Shown: positions 11,659-24,885 of the stretch, one piece after another | Position numbering within the stretch: the first letter of the stretch is position 1 | Layout: each line of letters starts with the position of its first letter | Program-made: the position numbers and the translations under genes | Notes under the pieces: generated by a model | What the model was told of the DNA's origin: nothing | Seen by the model: the letters and a program-made list of their open reading frames with translations, nothing else | Databases searched by the model: none | NCBI GenBank assembly: GCA_036346375.1 | Contig: JAYEVE010000235.1 | Location: 1-64,000 of the forward strand | From: Guadua angustifolia | Lineage: Eukaryota; Streptophyta; Magnoliopsida; Poales; Poaceae | Direction: 5' to 3' | DNA length: 64,000 nt

Positions 11659-12008
11659 ATGTCTCCCGCACTCCCGCACCCACGACCTCCCCCCCCTCCC
11701 CTCGCTCATCCAGATCCCGCCAAAATCCACACCAAATCAACCAAATCTTCCAAATCAATCCCAGATCCGGTCACCTTGAAGGCAGATCTACCAGCGGTGG
11801 GGCAGCAATCAACTCAGATCTTGCAGGAGGAGCAACATTCAAAGGAGCTAAAGTGTGCAAGCGTGAAGGGCACCGCAGCAAATCCAGTAGATGAAGAGTG
11901 CTTTTCGACAGGACCGGTGTGCCATCAAGAGATCCCCAAGGTGTTGGCTCTCTTCCCAGAGCTCGCAATCCCGCGTCGACACCCCGAGACATCACCAGGA
12001 AGACTTGA
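11659..12008 (+). pseudogene. LINE ORF1 N-terminal segment
   Basis: An open frame starting MSPALPHPRPPPPPLAHPD runs to the insertion point at 12008. Its N-terminus is proline-rich, as is common in plant LINE ORF1 proteins (nucleic-acid-binding, particle-forming). Across the insertion the frame resumes at 17636 and meets a TAG within about 15 codons. The ORF was therefore interrupted by the LTR-like unit and also carries a nonsense change or frameshift. Assignment is by position in the LINE rather than by a domain. Confidence 0.5.
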
Positions 12009-13756
12009 TATAACTAATTCATTTTACATGGAATGCAAAATGGAAATCTAATGTGCTTGCAATACTAGTCCTCGGATCGGCCGCACATTTCAACAAATGG
12101 AATCACAACCATACAACATATTAATTAGCGGAAACGAATAATCACATAAATAAATATTACAACTCGAGAATACAAAACAAAGAAGCAATATCCTCGTAGT
12201 TTGCCCAACTGGTCCCGCAGTAACCCACTGCATAAACTCCAGATAGAACACGCGAAGAAGATCCCGCAACTTCATTTATGGACAACTTCAAGCTTCGCCA
12301 TTAAACCACCTACATTATAATTAGGCAAGGGAGAGTACTTTACGTACTGGCAAGACTTTGAGCAAATCCTACAATATATGCAAAGCATTTCAAAGGAATG
12401 CTCGTTTACAAATTTGCATAAAGCGAGTTTGAATTTGTAAATTAAGTTATTTGCATACGGAATTTAAAAGAGCAAGTTTAATTGATAGCAATTAAATAAA
12501 CATAAGTAACACACACATATCCTCCATGGCGTGAGCGATTTAAACATTCACGTTCACGAAATCCATCAATGTCGGCCCTTTGACATAAAGCACAGAGTTG
12601 CAAAACAGATGATACCAAGCCCTTTTAAAAATAATAAACATCTAGCATTGGAATGACATCACCAAGTGCTCAATGACCATGGCGGCTAATCGATTAGATT
12701 TAAACTCTGCGAGAGGTGTACAACTTTACCCACAAGGAATGATCAACTTTGCCCCAGGCACACTTCCTTAGGTGTGGCGTCAAGAAGACCATACATAGTC
12801 ATTACATTACCTAGACATGGCTTTGACCAGCCAGGGGCGTTAACCCCCGCCAGAGAACTAGAAACACACACCCAAGCTGTGGATCCACTTTCACACACCC
12901 AACACAACGTTTCTAAACACTGAGGCGTGCATAATCGCTGCATTAGCAAGTAGACCTGGCCGGAATACCCGTCAGTATCCTGGCCGGAAAACACAATGTA
13001 TAGCTCCCCTACCAATGAACAAAGCCATGTCTAATTAACATAACAAGCTATGGCTAACCCATCCTCACCCTTGTGGTTGCACGGAAATCTCGGATCAATA
13101 GCGTCCCATTGCTCGGTTCTTAAAGCCGACACAGGCGACACTTCACCCTACACTACGTGCAATTCCTTTCGCACATCCTATTATCGCCAATAATAATCCG
13201 ATCCAAGCATAGTTTTATTTTGGGTTTTTAATCAAAGTACCGCAACCATTTTCCCAAAAGGATCATTCGGGTTCCATGTAAAACATTTCAAACACAATTT
13301 TAATCATGATCATCTGTTCCTCAAATACTAAAGCATGGCTAAGCGAGTTAATATGATCAGTATATACCCAAGAAGACATTAAGTAATGCCTATCCTCAAT
13401 CTATGGTTATCAAGGTTCACACGTACATAATCATCAAAGGAGATTCACGAGACAACATTATAACTAACAAATCCACAAGATAGCAATTTACATATAAGTA
13501 ATGCATGCATAAAACAATTTGATGCATAAAAGGAATAGAAAATAGTAGGATCAATATGGTCAAAGGATGCTTGCCTTGCTTAATCATTGATTACGCATTT
13601 AAGGCGTAGGATTATGGTGACGCATTTACTTAATTTAATGGCGATAAACTTGACCACGTCCGGTTCTACACGCCGATCAATCTGAATAACATAAATAAAA
13701 GACTTCAATAAGAGCAAAAGAAATAGATAGCAAGAACAAATAAAACTCTTCACAAG

Positions 13757-14750
13757 CAGGACCGTTCTAAAGATTTTAGGGGTTCGGGGCGAGCTAAATC
13801 AAATGGCTCTTTTATTGACTACTATAATTATTGCAAATAAAATATCGAATGCTTTCATATGTAATAAACTTGGTAGAGAACAAGTCACAACTAAAAGATA
13901 GTTTAAACATAATCAAACTCATGTACTATTCAACTAAATGGAGCTTTAGCCTTTAAGATGCACCTTCAAGCCCACCGGCATACATTGCCATCACTACCAT
14001 AATGCTGCGACAAAAGTCAATCTCACCAACTCCTACAAATTTAAATGGGCAAGTTAAAGTTCCTTCTAAACACTCTTAGATACAAAGTCATCAATAATAG
14101 TATCAATATCAATTTCATCCAATTTATCCTCTCAATGCATAAAATTGCCAAACCATTTAATTTTTCTTGTGACATTGATGACCTCAAGTAATTTTTTAAT
14201 AATTTTGTCTTTGAAAAACCTCTTTCAGCGGAGGCTACAGTCATAGATATGGTGAATAAGATTCGATAAGCAATTGAAACATTTGGATAGCAATCTAAAT
14301 CCTTAACAAACTCAAAAATCTCCATGGTGGACTGTGAGTGAGCAGATAAAGTCATTTGTAGCACTTTTAGTTCGAAAAAAATCATCTAACTAAATATCAC
14401 ATAAACTATTATAGGAAAATGTTTTTGCAAATTTAGTGCAACAATTTCTTAGTTCAATATTATCCAATGACTTTAAATTCTTTGAGGTAAGTAAAAACCA
14501 AATACTCTTCTAAATGTAGTAAAATCCTCGAACCTATTCTTCAATGAAGAAATTGCTACATCCATTATAACAAGAAAGTAATTTACCTCAAAAGACTTCT
14601 CACCGATAAAACCTCTTCATTATAATCACTTTCATCAAATTTTTTTGGGTAGCTCGGGCGCTTTATCGTGAATAATATTTCTACATTTATGTTAGATGCA
14701 ATTTGGGGGCCTTGGCGGTCGCACAGTGTCCTCCCCTTTGGGCCGCCCTG
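13757..14750 (-). mobile_element. Small hAT element inserted in LTR-like unit 1
   Basis: Ends are CAGGACCGTTC (13757) and, inverted, CAGGGCGGCCC (14750). Flanks TTCACAAG (13749-13756) and CTCACAAG (14751-14758) match at 7 of 8 bases, the 8-bp duplication expected for hAT. The homologous unit 3 has no insertion at the matching site, near 40265-40275. The 994-bp element encodes only the C-terminal end of a hAT transposase, so it is an internally deleted, non-autonomous copy. Confidence 0.85.
14041..14385 (-). pseudogene. hAT transposase C-terminal dimerisation fragment
   Basis: The 114-residue minus-strand frame contains YPNVSIAYRILFTISMTVAS followed by AERGFSKTKLLKNYLRSSMS and then QEKLNGLAILCIER. 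This is the well-conserved hAT C-terminal dimerisation region ('P....A.R.ll..p.TvasaERsFSkLkliKnylRstm.qerLngLa...IE') as found in TTF-type/ZMYM1-like proteins of plants. The DNA-binding zinc finger and the catalytic core are missing, so it cannot transpose by itself. It lies centrally in the 994-bp hAT element. Confidence 0.85.
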
Positions 14751-17635
14751 CTCACAAGAATAGGGATTGCTCTTTATGAATTTATTAATCTTAATTTACG
14801 AATTCAAGACGCAAAAATAGCTTAGATTAAATAGAATTAATCATTAGTTGCAAAGTATATTGAGCTTACCGCTCCCAGCATGCTTCCTAACCTTATTACA
14901 TGGATTTTGCTTTAGTAGGATTTAGATTCAAAGCAAGATAAAATAAGAATATTTTCTTAGATTACTGCAGATTATATCTTAAAGATCAGTTCTAGGCGGT
15001 TCTTTACTAAGTTCAGATTTAGATGAGCTGTTTTATGAGTTAATGAAAAGGCTTAAATGATCGCGTTAGATTATGACTAAATAGTTCTTTATCTTTAAAT
15101 GATTTTGCTTAGACTTAGTTTCATGCAAGATAGATCTATTGATTTAGGCTACTGAGATTATTTTCAAGATATTTGAGAAGGTTCTCCGTGATAAAAATAA
15201 CTTAACTACGGATTCCTTCATTATTACCTAAAGTTTATTCTCTCAAGATAGGCCTAAAGCAATGTGATTACTTAGGGTTGTTCAATTTATTAAGATTTGC
15301 ATGTAAAACATGATGAAATATGGTTATTTCTTCACAATAAGATGATTTATGCTTTGTATAACAATCCTAAGCTAATTCCATAAATTTTTGGCTTTGGCTG
15401 ATACATTATATTCATTGACGAAAAGGTTTAAGTGGCATTATATAGTTTATACTATTCAGAATCGGCAGGAAAAGTGAAACAAAAGGTTAACACTTAATGG
15501 TTTTGAGCTATTAAGCATAATATGCAAACTTTGATGGAATGAGATTCTTTTGTAGAATATGGTAGTATAAACTTTGCATGCCGCTTCTAAACTAGTTTTA
15601 TGTATTTTAGTGTTTAGACGAGTTATTTTATCTATTGTTGAAATAGCCTAAATGATCACTGTACTGAGCGCTATATATAGCTAACTTCATTTTGAGTTTG
15701 CGATCACATTATACAAGATCTTTAATTCATTTTTGGTGTTGGCGGTGGCGATCCTAGAATTGTTTCAAAGCTGGTTTGGCATTATTTTAACTTTAATTGC
15801 AATAGATTAACTATTTACTTATCGTTATGATTAACATTTCCTTTCATTAAGAGAATGCTAATTGAGTTTGATTCTAAGTATTTATGCACACATGGGTTCT
15901 TGCTATTTCCGAGGAACCTATTCAAAGGTGTTATTACCATTTCATGAGCTAACATGCTAGTATCTTGCTAATGGCCATAAAAGGGTTTAATGAGGATTAA
16001 CAACTAATTTTATTAAACTTGGTTCTAAGATTGAATATTTTTGCATGATTAGGTTTATTACAATCCCAGAAGCACATAATCACTTCTTATATGATTTTAT
16101 AAGTTATATTTTTCCACATGAGCAATATTGTCCATAATAGGGTGTTCATCCCACTTTAAATTTAAATGATTGTTCGAGATTCAAGAATTGAATATCTTTG
16201 GATATTTGAATACATTATGATCCTAGCATCACATTAATATTCATTTCACCATTTCAGTTCTTATCATTCACAAGTTCTCATTAACATCATATTAGCACCA
16301 TAATCACAGTTTAAATTAAATAAAAATCCTATACTTCAAAAACTAAATATTTTTACATATTTAGATTCTTCTGGATTTTAAATGAATATAAAAATTTGTC
16401 CCACTGAAATTTGATTAAAACTTCAAAAGATATCTAAGATTGAATTCACTTCGGAATTGAAGAGGCTTTGAAATTGAAAATACGTTTTGCCCAGGAGAAA
16501 GCGTCTTTTGGCTCTGCTCTCTTCTTCCACCTCTGGCGCCAGACTTCTCGGGCCCATGCGCAGAGACAGAAAACAGAGGGCTTCTAGGGCTGGCCGGCGA
16601 AGGGTACTCCGGTGGATCTCACGTGACGGCACAGAGAGGATCAGCCGGCACAGTGAGTCCGGGAGGGAACCGATTCGGCCGAGATCTGGCAGCGAGCAAG
16701 GCGCGGCCGAGGTCAGTGTGGCGGAAATGGCGCTCGGTGGAGACAAGCAGCTGGCGTTAGAGGTGAAATCGGCTGACAAATTAAGCATGAGTGGACACTA
16801 GGGGTTCCATTCCTAGGGTTTACACGGGAGAAAGCTCCGGGAGCTCCATACAATGGCGAGCCTCGGAGAAGAAAGAAGCGCAGGGGTAGCAACATTTCGC
16901 ATGGAGGGACTCAAGAAATGTTGAGGGCTTCTGATCAGCAGTGCTTGGTGATGCTCCGGCTCGGAGGAATTGGAAGGAGGACCATTAAATCACTCGCATT
17001 TTGCTTCGCGCCCGAGCTCCAGGGGTCTGCGGCCATGGCGGATTCTGGGGGATGTTTCTTGCGCTCGGACTGGGAAAAGGGAAGTGAGGCGAGGGGAATG
17101 AGGAGAGGTCTGGCGGTCCTGGGGGTGTAGCTCATAGCCAAGTTCTTTGACATTGAGTGGGATTCGGTCGAGCTTTGGGAGAGTTCTCGATTGGAGCAAA
17201 GCGGGTGGGAAGAACGGGGTTGAAGGAAGAATCGACAGGTGGTCTCGGATCCCTTGTCAGTGGATCGAGGATTTCTCCAATGTGCCAATGAACGTAGTAG
17301 CAACAATTGGCCCACACCGGTGGCTGCTATTGAATTTCGTTTGGGATTTTGATTTAAATGTTGGCTTTCCATTTTTATCTCTTCATTATTCTATGCATAA
17401 AATTTCAATTGTTGGCTAAAATGATTTAATTGATTGATCAGGGGTTCTATGGTAATTTTTCTCTCTTTTTGCTTTTATCATTTTCCATTTACTAATTCTA
17501 TTTGTTGGATTTCCATACAACAAAAATCAATAAAATTCAAATAAGAACCAACAATGCCAAGAAAACTCAAAACATTTATTTTGAATTAAAAATATTTATT
17601 TTCACTTTATTGAATTTTCGGGATGTTACACTTGA

Positions 17636-20600
17636 AGTGCATCGGCCGAGGGAAGAAAGAAGAGCTTCCATCGGCTAGAGAAATGTAATGGGACTCCCGG
17701 GCAGCATTCAAGGGCAGCAGAGAAGGTGGATATGCTACAATCTAGGATACCAGCCTCTGAGAAGGGTAAATGGATTCAAAAGGGGACGAGTGATTCTACA
17801 GAAGACAGTTCAATGCGCATTGATCAAGCCGGTCAGCTCGACAAGACTCAACAAGCTTTGTGGAGTCCCGCGTCGAAAGCAATCAGAAATCAAGGCTCCA
17901 GTATCCCACCTTAAAGCTCTACGAAACATGTAGGTCCAAGGGTGGAACCTCAGGATTGGATCCAGGTTAAACCTCAATATTGGTGGAGGAAGCGGCAAGT
18001 GCATTCAATGCATGAAGGCAAAGCGGAACAACCATCCCCTCAACTCACCGGCTCAGCATTCTTCAAGCAGAAGGTTCAGGGTAAATGTTTTAATTGTCTT
18101 TCACCAAATCATGTAGCGGGCCTCTGCAGAGCACCAACCAAATGCTGGCATTGCCTCCAGTTTGGGCACAAGGCCAGGGCATGCCCAAAGAACAGAGGCA
18201 GTGACAGAGTCTTGGATAAATTCTACCACAAGCCAACCGCCCAGCCTCAGTCGGCATTCCAGCCCCTCCTCTCAAACCTCCCTCACAAACCTAACAGCAA
18301 ATCATTCAGTGAAGTGGTTCGGGAAGGAAGAGACATGGCGGCGCGATATCCCGGCGACCCTAGGGCCAGGCCGGCCAGGGCATTTTGTGCCATCTCGGCC
18401 ACTGGCTCCATCAAGCGCCGAAGGGATGACCTCATTGAAAGGGTCATTTTCTCTTTGGTTTGATGGCTATGACCATGATGTTGAGTCGTACATCGTGGGT
18501 GACATGCTGCGAGATCGCTTCAACCTCAACCACGGCGACTTTCGACTGATCAAGCACTTCCCCGAGCAATTCTTGATTATCTTCTCGACCAAATGACGGA
18601 GAAGAGGGTGCACTGCGGCAATGGTGCCATCTGAGGCGAAGAATACAAGTTCGCAGCATGGACCGAGCATCGATATGTAACAAATATCAACTTTTAGTAT
18701 CATGTCAAGGTGCGGTGGAAGGGGTGCGGTGCATTCTTTGGAGTGAGGAAGTGGTAGCTAGAGCCTTGGGGAAGAGCTGTGCCATCCACTTCGTTCAGGA
18801 GCGCTCAAGAAGGAGGGAACGCACAAGGTCCTTCGACCTCTGGGCATGGTGTGCAGACCCTTGTGACATCCCGAAGGAGGTTAGTTTGGTCGTGATGGAG
18901 CCAGACAGGGAGATTCCACCTTCCAACATTCCACTTCCGCAGATGGCGCCGCACTTCGACGAACCAACCGACTTGAAGCGGGGACAAGTGTTCAATCTTC
19001 GCAACCACCTGGAGATCGTGGAGGACCTCTCCTTCCTTCGTGGTCGCGGTGGCTTGGGAGGACCTCCAAACCTGCAAGCAGCGAAGGGAATTCATCTGGG
19101 CCTACGGGGCTCCGGATGAAGTAGGAGAAAGGCGCGAACAAGGAGACCTGGATAGAAACCGGGGAAATGGTTGCCATCGACGACATGATCGCGACGACGA
19201 CGACGACTTCAACCACGACAACCGCCATCGCAGCCAGCCGCGAGACATCGCGGGAGTCGGTGGGTGCAGGACTCAAGATCGCAGGGAGGTATGGAGGGCG
19301 CCTCGGCGAGTCTGGCGCGGCCTGTTGGGTCGACCTCTCGGTGCCACGGGAACTACGACCGGCATCATCGATGAAGGCGGTGGCCATCTCTTCGGACTTC
19401 TGAGAAAAAGCTTCACCTCCTGCGAAACCGGCGCTAAGCGTCTCTTTCTTTTGCGGTGCATTGCAGTCGACCAAGAGATGATCCAGAAGGAGGGCCCCCG
19501 CATCAGGCCGGAGGTCGCCAAGGTGGGTGAGATTCTGGAGAAACGGAAGCAGGTGGAACCGAAGGTATGTTCGAGTCCTCTGCCCTCTGGATGCCCTCTA
19601 CGCCCCTCTACGGTCTCCAGCTTAGCTCCTAATTTTCTGGAAGGAGACAATAGAACCTTCTCTCTTTTTCAGGCTGTTGATGTTTTGCGGGGTGGGGAGG
19701 ATATATTCAAATTAAAAGGGGGGGTAGTCAAGCTGTGCTGGAGCCATACGCTGATCATACCAAAAAATCCTCTGATGCTTGTACCGTTATGTCGCTCAAT
19801 TTAGGCCAAGTGGAAACTCCCAGTCCACCAGTCCAAAACCTGAGCCCTGAAACCTCTGATGAGTCGACAATACACCTAGCCAGTCTAGACTCTGATGAAA
19901 CTAGTCGTCCGCAAGAGGGGGAGGAGACCCTTAAAGTGCAGGTGGGGGATCCCAGTTTAGATCCCGTTATTCTGGAAGGCGACAATAGGAATTCCCACGA
20001 TTATCGAGTACATTGATGTCTTCTTGGGGTGGGGTATGATGAACCAATTTACAGGAGGGGTGTAATCAATCTACGCGGGAGCCAGATGCTGATCATACCG
20101 AAAAAAACCCAGCTGCCTGGCCCATATTGTCGCTCACTTTATGCCAAATAGAAAATCCTAGCCAAACAGTTGAAGTCCAGAGCCCTGATGCGCCAATACA
20201 CCACCTAGATATGCTAGACTCTGCTGAAAAATGTTGTCCGCGGGATGGGGATGAGACTGTCAGAGTGCAGGAGGGAGATACTAGCTCTAGGCTCACTCCG
20301 TTTGTCCAAACCACTGAAATAACGACAACTGCTATAGTAGCCACCGAAATTGGGTTTCCAAAGCAAACTACAATAGCAAGCGCCTCAACTGGACAGCCTA
20401 CAGCAGCAACAAACACCCAAATGGATATACTAGAACACCCAGCACCTCAATGCCTAAGGGACCAGCAAACAGTTGCTCAAGAGTCAGCACCAACAGACCA
20501 AAACTCAACTAATAACCAAGTCGGTTTAGAAAATTTTATAATAGCTGTATCACACAACACTGAAGAGCCCATCCTTCCAGCCCCTCCAAGCATCAATGGT

Positions 20601-20950
20601 CTACAGCAATACAACCCTGAAAACACGACTACATCCCCTAACAGCTCCACACAAAGAAAGAGCTCTAGACTAGCTGCTAAGGCCAAATCGAGGGTAGGAG
20701 TCAATAGAGGAAGTATTCAGCTAGCACAAGAGTTACTAGCGGCAAAACTCAAAGATTTAAGTCCTCCACCACAATCTGACAACTCGCATGTTGATTTATT
20801 TGAACAGACTAATTTGGGCATTTGAAAACCAATTAGCAAAGAAAAGGTGGAGGCTCTCCTTGACCTGGTGAACCATGGCAGCACCAAACACAAGGTCAAA
20901 AAGAAGGCGGCAAAGGTGGCGCCGGTGACAAAGCCTACTTTCAACTGAGG
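17636..20950 (+). pseudogene. LINE ORF1 remnant with zinc knuckles and basic C-terminus
   Basis: The frames at 17688-17933, 17942-18463, 18658-19119 and 20127-20825 together trace one decayed ORF1. About 18083-18185 encodes two CCHC zinc knuckles, CFNCLSPNHVAGLC and CWHCLQFGHKARAC (C-x2-C-x4-H-x4-C), which bind RNA. The segment at 18880-19010 (GRACVMEP-like acidic/proline region) and the C-terminal RKSSRLAAKAKSR with IQLAQELLAAKL near 20650-20740 match the basic tail of grass LINE ORF1 proteins. ORF1 coats LINE RNA. Frames change at least three times, and a ~336-bp tandem duplication occurs at 19635-20300. The protein is not functional. Confidence 0.75.
19635..20300 (+). repeat. ~336-bp tandem duplication in LINE ORF1
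   Basis: CTGGAAGGAGACAATAGAA at 19636 recurs as CTGGAAGGCGACAATAGGAA at 19972. Both copies continue with matching landmarks: GGGGTGGGG, GAGCCA.ACGCTGATCATACC, TCGCTCA.TTTA, CCCTGA and GTGCAGG.GGGGAT. Divergence between copies is high, so the duplication is old or diverged fast. Confidence 0.75.
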
Positions 20951-21369
20951 AGTTCAGAGGGGAAGTCGGTCAGAGGTAGAAGACTGTGATGTTGCAAAGC
21001 TTGTTGGAAGGGATACAGGTCAGACAAGGGGCAATGGCGGGTGTGCGATTTTTGAATGCTGGTGTTCATCTTTTTATCAGCAATTCATGGTTAATAACTG
21101 CCCGAAACTATTCTAGTCATGTGCGGGCCATTAGGCCTTTGTATTTCGGACCGACAGACCTTACTTCCGCAGTTGCAATCGCTGGTGATAGAAGGGCCAT
21201 TAGGCCTTCGTGTTGTAGTTGCAAACACTTTATCTATTTGGGTCTAATACCCAAAAATGTTGTGTTGCTGGATCGTTGTATTTTGGCAACATGTATGACA
21301 ACTAATGTAAGACCGGCCTCCCGTGCAGTGGTATGCATAATTTCTGATGTCAACAAATTGCATTGTTCT

Positions 21370-24300
21370 CTCATGGAATGTTAGAGGCTGAAATGACCTA
21401 CTAGCGAGAAAGTGTTAAGCGTTTCATTACATCAGCGGTGCTTACTGATTGTATGCCTCGAGAAAGCGAAAATAGCAAACTGGACAATAGGTTTGCTAAA
21501 CGAAACTTTGGGGTCTAGGCTAGCTTCCCAGACCACATGTATACCATCCAATGGATCCTCTGGCGGAATCCTACTTGCGACTGTTCAGGATATTTACGAC
21601 CTTCAGAATGCTAGAACTACTACGCATACAATCACCGCTAGCGTTAACATCGGTATAACGCGGAAACATGGGACATCACGAGTGTATGGACCATAGCAGT
21701 TTCTTGACAAAATAAATTTCCTAGCTGAGCTTGAAGCACTCAATGGAACAGTGCTGCCCAAATGGCTGATATTAGGGGACTTCAACCTCATCAGACAAAG
21801 GAATGAAAAGAACAGAGGTCCAACAAATAGGAGAATGATGCAACGTTTCAACCATACCATTAATAGATTACAACTTTTAGAACTTGATCTACATGGCCGT
21901 AGATTCACTTGGTCAAATGAACAGAATCAGCCCATCATGACAAGAATAGATCGATTTCTGGCAACAACAGAATGGCATGAGGCCTTCCCAAATGCAGATC
22001 TGTGCGCAATGGCGACGATGACATCTGATCATTGCCCGCTCCTAATGCAGGGAAATACTACCCGCCAATTCTTTAAGGGTTTTCGATTTGAGGCTTGCTG
22101 GACCACCATGCCGGGATTCCAAGAGCGATGGCTCAATCTGAGGCTCAACCGGGTCCATCGTCGATGCTTTACTAAAATTGAATATCAAAATGTTCAGAAC
22201 AGCTAAGGCACTAAAAACATGGAGGAGAAAAACTTTCGCACATCTAGCACTACAAACAGCTTTGATTCAAGTCATAATCACCAGCCTTGAAAGCACCCAA
22301 GAAAGACGACCACTTTCTCAAGACGAGCTCGATTTTCGTAAAATTCTCAAAACCAAACTTCTTGGCCTAGCTGCCATTCAGAAATCAAGGGCTAGACAAC
22401 ACACGAGGCTAACAAACATTCGATTGGGAGATTCCAATACCCGTTTCTTCCATTTAATGGCCAGCTCAAGAAGACGTCGAAATCTCATTCGTGTATTACA
22501 ACGAGACGACAGAATCATGCTAAGCCAGCAAGACAAACTACACGAAGCATACCTGTATTTCAGAAAGGGACTGGGACAACATGCTATTAGAGACAAAGCA
22601 CTGCGATGGGATTCCTTGGGATACCATGCAAGAGACCTCACCGACTTGGAAGCCGAAATTTTAGATGCTGAGATCGTTGCCACCATTCAGGGGCTTCCTT
22701 CGCAGAAGGCCCTAGGCCCTGATGGATATATTGGCCTATTTTACAAAACCTGCCTTAATATCATCAAAAATGATTTAGTGGATGCAATAAAAGATTTCTT
22801 CAATCTCCGTCATGAAAATTTGCACAAGTTTAATGAGGCCAACATTGTCCTTCTTTCAAAAACAGAGCAGGCAAATAGATTGGAATGCTTCAGGCCCATC
22901 AGCCTTATAAATAGTTTCATGAAGATTATCACCAAAATTCTAGCAAATAGACTTGCTCCCAAGCTAGATGAGTTGGTCTCAGTCTCACAGAACGCCTTCA
23001 TAAAAAAGCGATGCATCCACGATAATTTTTTATACGTGCAAAGAGTAATCTGAAAGCTTCACAAAGCAAAGAAACCAGCTCTCTTCATCAAATTAGATAT
23101 ATCGAAAGCATTCGATTCACTGAACTGGAGTTATCTCCTTGAAGTCCTTCAAACCCTAGGCTTCGGATGGAAATGGCGTGAATGGGTGGCGGCGATCCTC
23201 AAGACTTCATCCTCAAAAATTCTAATCAACGGCCAGCCAACGGCGACAATAAGACACGCGAGAGGGGTTCGACAAGGAGATCCGTTATCCCCCCTGCTTT
23301 TCATCCTCGCAATAGACCCCCTACAAAGTCTGCTAGAAGTAGTAGTAAACAACGGTATTCTCAAACCGGTGCTCCCACCGACAGCAAGGCTTCGCTGCTC
23401 ATTGTACGCAGACGACGCTGGGATTTTCTTAAATGCAAATGCCAAAGAGCTGACAGCCCTTAATCGAATTCTAGAAGTTTTTGGAAGGTGCTCGGGCCTG
23501 AAAATAAACATCTCCAAAACTGAAATTTCTTTGATTAGATGCCAACAAGACTTGCTTCAAGAGTTGTTAAACATCTTTCCAGGAAAGCTCTCAACCTTCC
23601 CGGGAAAGTATCTGGGCCTACCACTACACATCAGGCAGCTAAGGCGAGTCGAAATCCAACCTCTACTTGATAAAATGAGCAACAGACTTGCGGGATGGAA
23701 AAGTAAACTACTTACCAGAGCCGAAAAGGAAACCCTCGTCAAATCCGTGCTTACAGCTCAACCAATCTATCATATGACGGTGTTTCCAGCACAAAGATGG
23801 CTGATTCGAGGCATTGATAAACTCATACGAAGTTTTCTTTGGAGTGGGAAAGACCCTGAAAAATGTAGTGGGGGTCACTGCTTGATTAAATGGCCAGTGA
23901 CGTGCCTGCCAAAAAACAAAGGGGGACTAGGTATCAAGGACATGGAACGTTTTAGCCGCGCGCTTAGACTCTGGTGGCTTTGGTTCAAATGGAAAAGCAA
24001 CGAAAGGGCTTGGTCGGGGCTGGACCTACCCTGCGATGAAGCGGATATAGCCCTCTTCAATGCATCAACGATGTAGTAGCGGTGGGAAGCGGCAAACTAG
24101 CGGACTTTTGGAGATCGAAATGGGTACAAGGAAGAGCCCCAAAAACATTGCTCCAACCCTTTTCCAAATCGCGAGAAGAAAGAACATCTCGATCTGACGA
24201 GCTTTGGCAAACAATTATTGGATCCGATGTTGTACTCGGTGACCTCTCAAAATGAAGTGCGGGAGTTTGTGGACCTTCATGAAGCGAATTGCGAGTCAAT

Positions 24301-24885
24301 CGAGATTAACAGAGAGAAGATCAAATAACCTGGCGCTGGACATCCAATGGACAATACTCAACTAAGAGTGCCTACCTCATACAATTTGACACACTTTATA
24401 GTAGAATGAAGTTATTACCAATATGGAAAGCCAAAGCTGAACCTAAATATCAATTCTTTGCATGGACATTGCTTCACAATAAAATTTTAACAGCCGATAA
24501 CATGCTCAAAAGGGGTTGGCCATGCAATACGATATGCACTCTTTGCAATGCATCTCCGGAAACAACGAACCACCTCTGTAAAGACTGCTGTTTCGCTAAA
24601 CAAGTATGGGAGCTTCTTTTGAGATGGGAAAAATTAGACCGATGGCAGAATTTGAGTGACGACGGCTCGATATATAGGTGGTGGCGAAGGCTAAGAACCA
24701 AATATGAAAAGGAGAAGCGACGGGATTTGGACGGTCTGCTAATATACTTCTGGTGGAATCTTTGGCTCGAAAGAAATCAACGAATATTCCAGGGGAAGAA
24801 TAAAACAACTGAACAGGTGGCAACAACGATCAAGGACACGGTGATAGAACATGGTTTTGCTTGGCGCACGAATGCTACAAAGTAG
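21370..24885 (+). pseudogene. LINE ORF2: endonuclease, reverse transcriptase, zf-RVT
   Basis: About 21370-22070 holds an endonuclease with WNVRG-like start, SSGGILLA, LILGDFNLI, RRFTWSN and SDHCPLL motifs in order. The reverse transcriptase spans 22178-24076: FRPISLINSFMKIITKILANR, then IKLDISKAFDSLNW, RGVRQGDPLSPLLF and SLYADDAGIF (YADD at 23405-23416), then FGRCSGLKINISKTE. The zf-RVT region at 24406-24885 reads KYQFFAWTLLHNKILTADN with paired Cys (CTLCNAS). One in-frame TGA (23051-23053) interrupts the RT between QRVI and KLHKAKK. The frame then continues without shift to 24076, where a frameshift follows. The endonuclease nicks the target and RT copies RNA at the nick. Breaks make it inactive; identity is certain. 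Confidence 0.92.

Larger units (their letters stand above)
12009..17630 (-). mobile_element. LTR-like unit 1 (probable gypsy solo LTR) with nested hAT
   Basis: On the minus strand the unit starts at 17630 with TGTAACATCCCGAAAA and ends at 12009 with GTTATA. It is flanked by the 5-bp duplication CTTGA (12004-12008 and 17631-17635). Homology to unit 3 (37015-41946) runs the whole length: the start, a GC-rich block 0.3-1.1 kb in, a motif around GAGTACTTTACGTACT, and the end near ACAACCATACAACATATTAA. TG...CA-type ends and a 5-bp duplication indicate LTR-retrotransposon integration. No gag/pol, primer-binding site or second LTR is seen, so a solo LTR is likeliest. Without the hAT insertion it is about 4.6 kb, very long for an LTR. 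The size would fit the Tekay/Del chromovirus lineage (inference). Confidence 0.75.

Noticed and set aside
16423..17419. Cluster of open frames on both strands in LTR-like unit 1
   Set aside because: They coincide with the GC-rich block of the unit, are mutually overlapping and have no domain; the homologous block in unit 3 does not keep the frames.
12009..17630. Full-length LTR retrotransposon
   Set aside because: No gag/pol, PBS, PPT or internally repeated LTR; the only protein-like segment is a hAT fragment in its own insertion.
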